Shown piece by piece: positions 8,385-15,789 of a DNA stretch of 43,050 bases. The position numbers and the translations under genes are program-made. Numbering within the stretch: the stretch's first letter is position 1; every line of letters begins with the position of its first letter. The notes below the pieces were generated by a model that was given only the letters and a program-made list of their open reading frames with translations, searched no databases and was not told where the DNA came from. The stretch spans positions 1 to 43,050 of the forward strand of contig CAJUID010000027.1 in NCBI GenBank assembly GCA_910585905.1, in the 5' to 3' direction. This stretch comes from an uncultured Lachnospiraceae bacterium. GTDB taxonomy: Bacteria; Bacillota; Clostridia; Lachnospirales; Lachnospiraceae.

Positions 8385-8527
8385 TTATTCTCGCGTACGC
8401 AACGAGCCAAACGCAAGCTTGCTTGCACTTGGCGACTGCGCGCGGGTCAAATACCCCGCCCCTCTGGGGCGAACTTGCTAAAGGGAAGCTAAGTCATGCC
8501 CCGTTGCTCTGCAGCGGGGTATTTGAC
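8385..8527 (+). repeat. Structured intergenic repeat, copy 2 (inverted relative to copy 1)
   Basis: Reverse-complement copy of the element at 6540-6680, alignable over its whole length. The perfect 14-base inverted repeat is at 8446-8459/8514-8527. The stem corresponding to GCCAAATGCGAG/CTCGCGCTTGGC reads GCCAAGTGCAAG/CTTGCGTTTGGC here, so a G-C pair is replaced by an A-T pair. It fills most of the gap between the DUF6033-like gene and the ZIP transporter gene. Confidence 0.85.
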
Positions 8528-8561
8528 TATCTTCCTGCTTCAGAATAAACCTACATTCGCA

Positions 8562-9353
8562 CTAACCCAATGCTACATCAAGAATCATCATAACCAAAAA
8601 TCCTACAACAAACCCCAGTGTGCCGATATTCTCCTTTTCCCCAAGATGTGCCTCTGGTATCAATTCCTCCACAACCACGTAGATCATGGTACCTGCGGCA
8701 AAGGCCAAGAGAAGCGGCATAATCGTCCCAACCATGCTAGCCAGCACAGCAGCTAAAACGCCAAATAACGGCTCAACAGCTGCAGACAGGCTTCCGATCA
8801 AAAACGCTTTCTTTTTGCTGATACCATCCTGCAGCAAAGGCAGGGTAACCGCCATCCCTTCTGGATAGTTCTGAATTCCGATTCCAAGCGCCAGGGCAAT
8901 AGCTCCTGACAAAATATTTGCATCCCCCGTATTTTGCGCTGCAAGGGCAAATGCCATACCAACCGCCATCCCCTCCGGAATATTATGGATGGTTATTGCA
9001 ACAATAAGCATTGCCGTCTTTTTAGACAACGGTAATTTCTTTTCGCTCTGCTGGATTTTATGAAGTTTTCTTTTTAAGAGAAAATCAACCAGTAATAATA
9101 ATGCTACACCAAGCAAAAATCCGCCTGCTGTAATCAGCCAGCTAATCTGGTTATTTTCCTGCGCCCTTTCTATTCCTGGCACCAAAAGGGACCAAATGGA
9201 TGCGGCAACCATAACGCCGCCCGCAAATCCAAGAAAAAGGCACTGTACATTCTGATTGACATTTTTCTTTACCAGAAATACATTGGCAGCTCCCAATGTC
9301 GTTATCAAAAACGTGAATAAAGTTCCTAATAGCGCATATATTATACCATTCAA
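8562..9353 (-). CDS. ZIP-family divalent metal transporter
   Basis: A 263-residue membrane protein of the ZIP (ZupT-like) family, importing zinc or other divalent metals. Both metal-binding helices are clear: HNIPEGMAVG (about 118-127) and QNYPEGMAVTLPL (about 161-173), plus EELIPEAH near the end and a variable cytosolic loop of lysine-rich sequence (about 94-108). About eight membrane segments can be drawn. The start follows GAGGTGATTTTTTGA. A near-perfect 20-base palindrome lies directly upstream of this site, suggesting repressor control, possibly by a metal sensor. Exact substrate cannot be told from sequence. Confidence 0.9.
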   Translation of the reverse strand: MNGIIYALLGTLFTFLITTLGAANVFLVKKNVNQNVQCLFLGFAGGVMVAASIWSLLVPGIERAQENNQISWLITAGGFLLGVALLLLVDFLLKRKLHKIQQSEKKLPLSKKTAMLIVAITIHNIPEGMAVGMAFALAAQNTGDANILSGAIALALGIGIQNYPEGMAVTLPLLQDGISKKKAFLIGSLSAAVEPLFGVLAAVLASMVGTIMPLLLAFAAGTMIYVVVEELIPEAHLGEKENIGTLGFVVGFLVMMILDVALG

Positions 9354-9363
9354 AAAATCACCT

Positions 9364-9383
9364 CGGTATAATATATTATCCCG
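9364..9383. promoter_or_regulatory. Operator-like palindrome before the ZIP gene
   Basis: CGGTATAATATATTATCCCG matches its own reverse complement at 18 of 20 positions. It overlaps the first bases of the ribosome binding site and probably the -10 region of the ZIP promoter, where a repressor would block transcription. I cannot match it to a specific Zur, MntR or Fur consensus. Confidence 0.45.
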
Positions 9384-9414
9384 TCAGTAAATGGTTCCAA
9401 ATTTCAGGCTTCCT

Positions 9415-10086
9415 TTATTTTTCCTCATCTACTTCCGTATCTGAAGCCAGATTTTCCACCGTCTTTTTCTCCTCTTCCTCGATTGTATGCAAGTTCTTCT
9501 GTATCTGCTTATCTTCTTCAAGTGCACGCAAAATCCTTCCAACATCTTCAGCAGAAAACATTCCAATCGCTTTGGCGAGTGAACCAACTTGATTCCTATT
9601 TACCAACAAAACTCCTCCGCTGGCCAGAGGAATATTTATCACATTCTTCACATCACTTACATCTCCCAGGAAAATTGTATGGTGCTCCGGGTCACATCCA
9701 AAAACCACACCATTATAGACAATATTGTTTCCCTGCATATACTCGCTATATGGTACCCATTGTTTAGACGCTTCCGGCTCCTGTACTAAAAGCTCATGGT
9801 CTGACATCCCCGCCTCTTGCACTATCTTCACATTATACATGGAAAGTCCCATCTCTTCCCACTGCTCTTGCCAAATTTCACGCCGTCTTTCACGGGCATC
9901 ATCCGCTTGTGCCAAATTTTGTTCCCCTTCTTCCCTAATTTGTTCCCTAATCACCTCCTCCACTTCATCAATTTTCTTTAAATATGCTTTCCACTCCTTT
10001 TCTGTCATTGTTTTGTCCGGGCTGCCCTGCACATCCCCTGTGCCAAACATCCAGCCACTTCCATAATAGGAAATCATCGTATCCAT
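9415..10086 (-). CDS. Uncharacterised acidic protein
   Basis: A 223-residue soluble, acidic protein that I do not recognise. It begins MDTMISYYGSGWMFGTG. A helical charged region (about 30-80) follows. A compact part has strands NNIVYNGVVFGCDPEHHTIFLGDVSD and NVINIPLASGGVLLVNRNQVGSLAKAIGMFS. It ends in a Glu-rich tail. The start at 10086 follows GGAGGAGGACAAA; the longer in-frame opening upstream has no such site. It lies 61 bases upstream of the ZIP gene. Like the proteins at 5855-6460 and 7528-8244 it has a short Tyr/Gly-rich start, which may be coincidence. No membrane segment. Confidence 0.72.
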   Translation of the reverse strand: MDTMISYYGSGWMFGTGDVQGSPDKTMTEKEWKAYLKKIDEVEEVIREQIREEGEQNLAQADDARERRREIWQEQWEEMGLSMYNVKIVQEAGMSDHELLVQEPEASKQWVPYSEYMQGNNIVYNGVVFGCDPEHHTIFLGDVSDVKNVINIPLASGGVLLVNRNQVGSLAKAIGMFSAEDVGRILRALEEDKQIQKNLHTIEEEEKKTVENLASDTEVDEEK

Positions 10087-10170
10087 TTTGTCCTCCTCCT
10101 TGTTTGCCTTCCCTCTCTGCCTCTGCAAAATATTGCGATTTACATAATCCGCAATTTCTTGATATATAAA

Positions 10171-10208
10171 AAAGCATTTACTAACCTAAATTTCACGATA
10201 GTAAATGC
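10171..10208 (-). terminator. Rho-independent terminator of the sigma factor-DUF4367 unit
   Basis: On the minus strand GCATTTACTA and TAGTAAATGC form a perfect 10-base stem with a 15-base loop, followed by TTTTTT. It stands 210 bases after the DUF4367 stop because a hairpin element lies between them. Confidence 0.75.
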
Positions 10209-10259
10209 CATCCATTGCACCGCTATATATATTATAGTTCGGCAGATTCTTACATTTCC

Positions 10260-10421
10260 TTAGGAACTGTTCAAAAATAACTTTTAATATTACTTGTCTT
10301 TTCCTCCGATAGCACCACTCAAAAATTAGTTACATAGCCCGCTATGCGCCTAATTTTTGAGCGGCACTCTCGAAGAAAAATCCTGCGCACTATTTAAAAG
10401 TTATTTCTTAACAGCTCCTTA
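10260..10421. repeat. 162-bp palindromic (MITE-like) element
   Basis: The ends form a ~30-base imperfect inverted repeat: the left end contains AAATAACTTTTAA and the right end TTAAAAGTTATTT. A second long stem in the centre contains CTCAAAAATTAG/CTAATTTTTGAG and closes on a TAGCCCGCTA tip, so the whole element can fold into one long hairpin. There is no coding capacity. Its right end supplies the TAA stop codon of the DUF4367 gene. Confidence 0.8.
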
Positions 10422-11036
10422 ATCGGCAAGAGCATCTTCTGTCACAAAACAGATATCGCCTATTTTTGATGCCATCTGCGTGTACATAGCCTCCTGACTA
10501 GGTTCCTCAGGGTTCCACTGTACATCACTGGCATAACATAATATATATGTACTGTCCTTTGTTGAAAGCAAGTAACGATACTCCACAAAATCATATCCTT
10601 TTTCTACAAACTGCTTAGGAGTCATGGCTTCTTTATAATGAACAACAGTAAATAGAACTCCCCCATCATAGTCCTCTCCATTCCCCTCCGTAATGGCAGC
10701 CTCTCTTATTCCTTTATGATACATAATATAATTCTGCCCATTTCTCACAAGAAGATATTTTCCCCTCCAACTATCCGGCAAGATCATAGAAAGCCCTGTC
10801 CCCTCCAATTTTACAACCTCCTGCTTTACCGATACCTCCACCACTGTTTCCCGTGCAAATGCAAGCGCCCCCACGCTGAAACTGCACACGAGCAACGAAA
10901 TAACTGCGGCAACCGCAGAAAAACGCTTTACCCATTTTCCACGGTATTGTTTCGCATAATTGGGAATCTTCTCAGCCTGCTGCACCAGCCGCTCATCTAT
11001 ATTTCCAATAAATTCCATAAGTTGTTTTTTATTCAT
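10419..11036 (-). CDS. DUF4367-type membrane protein, likely anti-sigma partner
   Basis: A 205-residue protein with a short cytosolic N-terminus (about 1-37), one membrane segment (about 38-60, FSAVAAVISLLVCSFSVGALAF) and an external domain resembling DUF4367 (LSMILPDSWRGKYLL...YCYASDVQWNP style strands). Its ATG overlaps the stop of the sigma factor gene by four bases (ATGA), so the two are translationally coupled. This arrangement suggests that it senses an envelope signal and holds the sigma factor, although no zinc HXXXCXXC anti-sigma motif is present. The stop codon is the first codon of an inserted hairpin element, so the original C-terminus may have been altered. Confidence 0.78.
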   Translation of the reverse strand: MNKKQLMEFIGNIDERLVQQAEKIPNYAKQYRGKWVKRFSAVAAVISLLVCSFSVGALAFARETVVEVSVKQEVVKLEGTGLSMILPDSWRGKYLLVRNGQNYIMYHKGIREAAITEGNGEDYDGGVLFTVVHYKEAMTPKQFVEKGYDFVEYRYLLSTKDSTYILCYASDVQWNPEEPSQEAMYTQMASKIGDICFVTEDALAD

Positions 11037-11590
11037 ACCTCAATCCCCTCACTTTCCAAGTACTCCCTCAGCTTCCTCCGCATGTCATACAACATGGATT
11101 TCACCTTACTCTGGCTAAAACCTGTACGGCTGCAGATCTGCTCAATTGAGTCAAAATACCAATACCTTCTGATAAAAACATTTCGTTTCTCATCACTTTG
11201 CTGCCAAAGGAATTGGCTTATAGCATTTTCAATGTATTTCTTTGCTATTTCCAGTTCAACATAATCTGTACCAGATACACAATCCCCCAATTCTTCTAGT
11301 GATGCCGTCATTGAAGAATTTCGTTTTGCCGCAGAAAGATATTCATATTTTTTTAATGCCAAATTTCTTGCAATCTTGCTAACGAACACGGACAGCCTAT
11401 TTGGACGTTTGGATGGAATCGCATTCCAAACAGCAAAATAAGTGTCATTCACACATTCTTCGCTGTCCTCCTGATTTGACAAGATATTATTTGCAATGTA
11501 TGCACACAACTTACCATACTTTAAAGATGTTTGTTTAATCGCATCCTCATCCCTCTCCCAATATAAATCTATTATTTCCTTATCTTCCAC
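11033..11590 (-). CDS. ECF-type RNA polymerase sigma factor
   Basis: A 185-residue sigma-70 family factor of ECF size. Region 2 includes NQEDSEECVNDTYFAVWNAI and the following RLSVFVSKIARNLALKKYE (about 40-80). Region 4 ends the protein with FIRRYWYFDSIEQICSRTGFSQSKVKSMLYDMRRKLREYLE, a helix-turn-helix. The start is GTG after GGAGGGGAACTTAT. It is coupled to a DUF4367 membrane protein, presumably its regulator. Target promoters cannot be seen. Confidence 0.9.
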   Translation of the reverse strand: MEDKEIIDLYWERDEDAIKQTSLKYGKLCAYIANNILSNQEDSEECVNDTYFAVWNAIPSKRPNRLSVFVSKIARNLALKKYEYLSAAKRNSSMTASLEELGDCVSGTDYVELEIAKKYIENAISQFLWQQSDEKRNVFIRRYWYFDSIEQICSRTGFSQSKVKSMLYDMRRKLREYLESEGIEV

Positions 11591-11796
11591 ATAAGTTCCC
11601 CTCCTTTACATTACTTCGGCTATTTAATTCGCAGTGTTTTGCGCAGAATAGCAAGATTTAATAGACAAAGTAAAAACTATTTTGAAAGCTGCCTTCACTA
11701 TATAAGTACGTTTTTTTTCTTTCTGGTTGTAACATTCTCATAAATATTTCTTCAAAAACACCATAATATATCTCTATACCTACTACTGTCCACTCG

Positions 11797-11821
11797 AAAA
11801 AAAGGACACTGTATAGTGTCC
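11797..11821 (-). terminator. Terminator downstream of hpf
   Basis: On the minus strand GGACACT-ATAC-AGTGTCC is followed by TTTTTTT. It lies about 180 bases after the hpf stop. The short potential coding frame over this region has no supporting site. Confidence 0.75.
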
Positions 11822-11928
11822 TCTTCCATATAAGTTCCAATATCCATATAACAATCATTAAGCTTTGTGATATAACAGTTTTGTCACGATTCCTAAAGTA
11901 TGTTTGGCATTAAATTTAAATTATACAT

Positions 11929-11972
11929 CCCGCTGCAAGCATGTTCATTTGATTCGTTGCTTCGCGGAAATA
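11929..11972 (-). repeat. Remnant of the 6540/8385 repeat
   Basis: CCCGCTGCAAGCA is identical to the start of copy 1 and TTCGTTGCTTCGCGGAAATA matches its end at 18 of 20 positions, with only 11 bases between them. This looks like an internally deleted copy. The rest of the 413-base gap between the sigma factor gene and hpf holds only the hpf terminator. Confidence 0.55.
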
Positions 11973-12003
11973 TACCAAACTTGTCCATTCCAATCCATCT
12001 ATA

Positions 12004-12531
12004 TTAGAATTCCGGCTCAATCAATCCAAAGGTATTTCCCTTTCTTTTATATACTACATTGACTTCTTCTGTTATCGAATTGCGGAATACATAGAAATTA
12101 TGCCCTAATAAATCCATCTGAATACATGCCTCTTCTGGATCCATAGGCTTCATCGCAAACCTCTTAGAACGGATAATCTTAATCTCCTCTTCATCTTCAA
12201 TCTCTTCTTCTACAAATGATTTGCTGAGACTTGCTGCTGCCTGCTGTTTGTCTACGAGTTTATTTTTATATTTGCGCAACTGACGCTCAATAATCTCTTC
12301 CACCAAATCAATTGATACATACATATCATTACAAACCTGCTCTGCACGGACAATATTCCCTTTCATAGGAATTGTAATCTCAATCTTCTGCCTTTCCTTT
12401 TCGACACTAAGAGTAACATGTACTTCAGTATCTGGAGTAAAATACCTTTCTAGCTTTCCAATTTTTTCATAGATCGCCGATTTGAGTCCTTCTGTAACGT
12501 CGATATTTTTACCGCTGATAATATACTGCAT
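12004..12531 (-). CDS. hpf: Ribosome hibernation-promoting factor, long form
   Basis: A 175-residue HPF/RaiA protein. The N-terminal domain (about 1-100, MQYIISGKNIDVTEGLKSAIYEKIGKLERYF...) binds the 30S decoding region. The C-terminal dimerisation domain (about 118-175, RFAMKPMDPEEACIQMDLLGHNFYVFRN) joins two ribosomes into inactive 100S dimers in stationary phase. This two-domain form is usual in Firmicutes. The start at 12531 follows AAAGGAGTGATAACA; the longer in-frame opening upstream lies within the promoter region. It has its own promoter and terminator. Confidence 0.95.
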   Translation of the reverse strand: MQYIISGKNIDVTEGLKSAIYEKIGKLERYFTPDTEVHVTLSVEKERQKIEITIPMKGNIVRAEQVCNDMYVSIDLVEEIIERQLRKYKNKLVDKQQAAASLSKSFVEEEIEDEEEIKIIRSKRFAMKPMDPEEACIQMDLLGHNFYVFRNSITEEVNVVYKRKGNTFGLIEPEF

Positions 12532-12562
12532 TGTTATCACTCCTTTGCTGTTTTCTATTCCC

Positions 12563-12591
12563 ATTATACACCACGCATTTGGAAAAAACAA
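12563..12591 (-). promoter_or_regulatory. Candidate hpf promoter
   Basis: On the minus strand a perfect TATAAT (12563-12568) is preceded, with 17-base spacing, by TTGTTT (12586-12591). This places the transcript start about 25 bases before the start codon. Confidence 0.5.
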
Positions 12592-12755
12592 GTAAAAATG
12601 CACAACCACAAAACCGAATCCCCTATCATATTATGCAATTTCTATAATACTGACAGATAATTCAACAATACTTTCTGACAATTCCAAAACTACCATTACC
12701 TAAAATATTCCCAATCTATTCATATAATATCCAGCTTTTTCCACCACCCTACAAT

Positions 12756-12848
12756 TGTGGATAATGTGCAAAACTACGTTGAAAAGTAGTATATTTACGT
12801 CTTTTACCCACAAAAAAATGTGGATAACATTATAGTTATCCACATTTT
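12756..12848. promoter_or_regulatory. Cluster of DnaA-box-like sequences
   Basis: Three perfect matches to the DnaA box TTATCCACA: 12756-12764 and 12819-12827 (both reading TGTGGATAA) and 12836-12844 (TTATCCACA). A one-mismatch TTACCCACA is at 12804-12812. The last two perfect boxes form a 14-base inverted repeat (AAAATGTGGATAAC, 12815-12828/12835-12848) which, read on the minus strand, is followed by T residues and could also act as a terminator hairpin. Confidence 0.5.
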
Positions 12849-12972
12849 CGGCCATTTTTTACAAAAAGGCAGGGCAAAATTTGAAAAACCTATCTATATT
12901 CTTAAGATAAGTTATCATATTATTCTTCAATTTGTCTGTCAATTTCGATATGTATAGCTTCACTCAATCAAA

Positions 12973-13004
12973 AAAGAGAGACGGCAAAAGCAGTCCCTCT
13001 TTCT
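12973..13004 (-). terminator. Terminator of cheY
   Basis: On the minus strand AAAGAGGGAC and GTCTCTCTTT pair imperfectly around a ten-base loop and run into TTTTTT, starting about 15 bases after the cheY stop. Confidence 0.75.
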
Positions 13005-13018
13005 TAGTTATGTATATT

Positions 13019-13381
13019 TTAACCAATAACTTTCTTTACAGCCTCTAATACACGATCTGCCTGGAATGGTTTTACAATAAAGTCCTTTGCACCATTTTGT
13101 ATTGCTTCAATAACCATTGCCTGCTGACCCATTGCAGAACACATAATAACATTTGCACCAGCATCAATCTCTTTAATCTTCTTTAATGCCTGAATACCAT
13201 CCATCTCTGGCATGGTAATATCAAGTGTAATCAAGTCTGGCTTCAACTCACTATATTTCTGAACCGCTACAACGCCGTTCTCTGCCTCACCTACAACATT
13301 GTAACCGCCTTTTGTCAGAATATCCTTCACCATCATCCGCATAAATGCTGCATCGTCAACAATTAAAATATTATTTCCCAT
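13019..13381 (-). CDS. cheY: CheY-type single-domain response regulator
   Basis: A 120-residue receiver domain with no output domain. Acidic pocket Asp9-Asp10, phosphoacceptor Asp54 (in LITLDITMPEMDG), Ser82 and Lys104 (VKPF) are all present. It most resembles the CheY that binds the flagellar switch. No chemotaxis or flagellar gene is near, and it has its own terminator, so it appears to be monocistronic. The start is ATG after AGGGAGAAAAACT. Its kinase, probably CheA, would be encoded elsewhere; a non-motility role cannot be excluded. Confidence 0.88.
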   Translation of the reverse strand: MGNNILIVDDAAFMRMMVKDILTKGGYNVVGEAENGVVAVQKYSELKPDLITLDITMPEMDGIQALKKIKEIDAGANVIMCSAMGQQAMVIEAIQNGAKDFIVKPFQADRVLEAVKKVIG

Positions 13382-13609
13382 AGTTTTTCTCCCTTACTAT
13401 AATAATAATTATCTGCCTACTCATAGAACATGCTATATAATTTATATGACAGGCAAACGCTTGTAACTAAAACATTCCTCTACAATATAAATTATGCTAG
13501 TAAATATATTGCTATTATATTACCTCCCCCTTGTTTTGTCAAGAAATTTGCAGAATCTCACTATATTTCCCGACTTTTTTTTGCCATCATACCACAAATT
13601 TAAGACAAA

Positions 13610-14062
13610 TTAGTAATATTTAGGGCTTCCCCACAAATTATTTTTCTTAAGTTTAATGTACTCCGCATAAGCTTTTTCCAAAATCTGCTTTTCATTCGCA
13701 AACTTCAGTAAATGATATGCTTCGTGATACTTGTAAAATCCGGAATCCCGAAAAAACTCTTCTTTCTGCGGCTTGCTAAAATAACTTTCTCCCATCATAA
13801 GATACCAATGAACATCCTTAACTACGGTGTCTGTTGGTGTATTAAAGGAGTACTGACTCTTTCCCACATATTTTATAATACTGGCATCTGCACTAGTCTC
13901 TTCTTTAACCTCCCTCAGTGCAGTTTCTTTATACTCTTCCCCTTCTTCAACGGTTCCCTTGGGTAACACCCACCCTTCGTACCTGTTCTTATAATTTTTA
14001 TACAGGAGTAAAATCTTTCCTCTGAAAATCACCACACCGCCACAACTAGTTGCCTCAATCAT
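13610..14062 (-). CDS. Nudix hydrolase
   Basis: A 150-residue Nudix protein, predicted to hydrolyse a nucleoside diphosphate linked to another group. The Nudix box begins in VLPKGTVEEGEEYKETALRE and continues VKEETSADA, with the Gly, Glu and REVKEE residues in place (about 35-60). The GGVVIFRGKILLLYKNYKNR start resembles diadenosine-polyphosphate hydrolases, but substrate cannot be assigned. The ATG follows AAGGAGGAATTGCA. It is likely a separate transcription unit between cheY and the PBP gene. Confidence 0.9.
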   Translation of the reverse strand: MIEATSCGGVVIFRGKILLLYKNYKNRYEGWVLPKGTVEEGEEYKETALREVKEETSADASIIKYVGKSQYSFNTPTDTVVKDVHWYLMMGESYFSKPQKEEFFRDSGFYKYHEAYHLLKFANEKQILEKAYAEYIKLKKNNLWGSPKYY

Positions 14063-14222
14063 TGCAATTCCTCCTTGGTTGGTGTGTCCATCATACTAAT
14101 CAATAGTATACCCTTTTTTTTCACTCTTTGCAATGCTTTCTATTAAATTGACTTTCCTCATTTTTCAGAAGGGATAATCTGCAGTTATCAATGACACCGA
14201 TATTCCGCCTCCTTTTGCACCG

Positions 14223-14287
14223 TCTGTCAACTTTGATGGCAGGTTTTACACATGTTATTTAGACCCGCCATGAATCGCAACAAATAT
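14223..14287. repeat. Dispersed ~65-bp repeat, copy A
   Basis: Shares GCAGGTTTTACACAT and GCCATGA with spaced matches to a sequence at 32665-32728. It lies directly after the PBP stop codon. I see no strong hairpin and no coding sequence in the rest of the 224-base gap (14063-14286). Confidence 0.5.
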
Positions 14288-15789
14288 TACTCTCCCAGAT
14301 ACTGCCCAAACATTTTTTTTGCAATTGGAACTGCATACTGACTCCCTGTCCCAGCCCCCTCCACTACAATACTGACAGCTATTTTCGGTTTATCTGCCGG
14401 CGCAAAGCCCACAAACCATGCGTGGGAATTCCCCTCCGAATCAAACTCTGCTGAACCAGTCTTTCCTGCTATCTCATACGGCAGGCTGCTTAATGAATAC
14501 CCTGTTCCACTGGTAACAACCGACTGCATCAGCTTATTCATCTTCTTTGCAACCCACTCGTCAATCACCTTGCCCTGGCTCTTAGGATGGTACTCCGTCA
14601 CTTTCCTTCCCGCATCACTCTCAACATGGTCTACCACATATGGCACCATCATTTCACCATTATTCGCCACCGCAGAAACAATCATTGCGTTCTCCAAAGG
14701 TGAGATCATAGTTTTTCCCTGCCCCATCACAGTCTGGGTCAACTCGCCCATATTAGAATCCTTTGTTAGCGAAAATTTGCTCTTATTATACTCAAAGTCC
14801 ACTGGAAGGCTCTTGTTGAACAAAAACCGTTCGGTCAGTTTCCTAAACTTTGTAATATCTAATGTTGTCCCAATTTTCGCAAATGCCCCATTACATGATT
14901 TCGCAAGCGCCATCTTCAAATTTAGGCTCCCATGCTGTTCTTTCCCATAACAGTTAATAACATTTCCCGAAAAACTATCCGTTCCACTGCAGTCATAGTG
15001 AAATTTTGAATAAGTATCTGGATTTTCCATAATATACTCTATCGCAGTTAAAATCTTAAATGTAGAGCCTGGCGGATATAACCCCTGCGTTGCACGGTTT
15101 ACCAGTGCCGACTCCTCATTTGGATAGCGGATTAAATTCTCCCATTCCTGTTCTACTCTATTTGGATCATATGCAGGCTTTGATACCATAGCAAGAATTT
15201 TCCCTGTTGACGGCTCTAATGCTACGATTGCCCCCTTCTGGCTGCCCAGCGCTTCATATGCTGCTTTCTGTAGTTTTGTATCTAATGTCGTAACTACATT
15301 ATCTCCAGGGCTTTTCTCCCCACGGAACGTATTGGCAAGCTGTGTCAACGGATTAATGTGCGCTGCCAGCATAGGATAGCCCTGCTTTCCCTCTATACCG
15401 GTCATACTGTTAACTGTCCTTCCAACAATATGGCAAAACATATCTCGATACGGATAGAACCGACTATCCTTTCCATCTTCATCCGTCTTTGTCTCGGCCA
15501 AAATTTTCCCATCCGCAGACAATATCTTCCCCTTTGTAACCTTTTTAGCTAATACCTCCTGCCTTTTATTGTATGGATTATTAATCACACTCTGACTTTG
15601 TGCAACCATAAAATACACAAGAAACCCTGCCATACACAAAAATACAATGGTAATACAATAGGTCAGCATCAATATCTGACGGTTTCCCCGCCTTCTCTCC
15701 ACGACGCGCTCCTTCTCCTGCCTGGCAGGTAAATACTGACCTCTGCCAGTTCGCCTATCTGCGCTGCTGTCTCTTAGGCTGCCTCTCAA
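14287..15789 (-). CDS. Class B penicillin-binding protein (transpeptidase)
   Basis: A 500-residue peptidoglycan D,D-transpeptidase. It has a basic cytosolic N-terminus (1-37), one membrane anchor (about 38-64), a dimerisation part and the transpeptidase domain. The three active-site motifs are present: STFK with Ser242, SCN at 298-300, and KTG at 443-445. There is no PASTA domain. The start appears to be TTG at 15789 with GGGAGG nine bases before it, overlapping the FtsW gene end by 35 bases; the next ATG (15666) would remove the basic leader. Pairing with FtsW suggests that the two form a SEDS-PBP peptidoglycan synthase. Whether it serves division, elongation or sporulation is open. Confidence 0.9.
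   Translation of the reverse strand: MRGSLRDSSADRRTGRGQYLPARQEKERVVERRRGNRQILMLTYCITIVFLCMAGFLVYFMVAQSQSVINNPYNKRQEVLAKKVTKGKILSADGKILAETKTDEDGKDSRFYPYRDMFCHIVGRTVNSMTGIEGKQGYPMLAAHINPLTQLANTFRGEKSPGDNVVTTLDTKLQKAAYEALGSQKGAIVALEPSTGKILAMVSKPAYDPNRVEQEWENLIRYPNEESALVNRATQGLYPPGSTFKILTAIEYIMENPDTYSKFHYDCSGTDSFSGNVINCYGKEQHGSLNLKMALAKSCNGAFAKIGTTLDITKFRKLTERFLFNKSLPVDFEYNKSKFSLTKDSNMGELTQTVMGQGKTMISPLENAMIVSAVANNGEMMVPYVVDHVESDAGRKVTEYHPKSQGKVIDEWVAKKMNKLMQSVVTSGTGYSLSSLPYEIAGKTGSAEFDSEGNSHAWFVGFAPADKPKIAVSIVVEGAGTGSQYAVPIAKKMFGQYLGE

Noticed and set aside
6540..8527. Composite transposon formed by the two inverted repeats
   Set aside because: No transposase lies between the copies and no target duplication is visible; the enclosed genes look chromosomal.
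11658..11858. Possible 66-residue minus-strand gene downstream of hpf
   Set aside because: It contains the hpf terminator hairpin and has an aromatic-rich, low-likelihood composition with no binding site.
12756..12848. Chromosomal replication origin
   Set aside because: DnaA boxes are present, but dnaA, dnaN, rpmH and an AT-rich unwinding tract in the usual arrangement are not. Reported only as a cluster.
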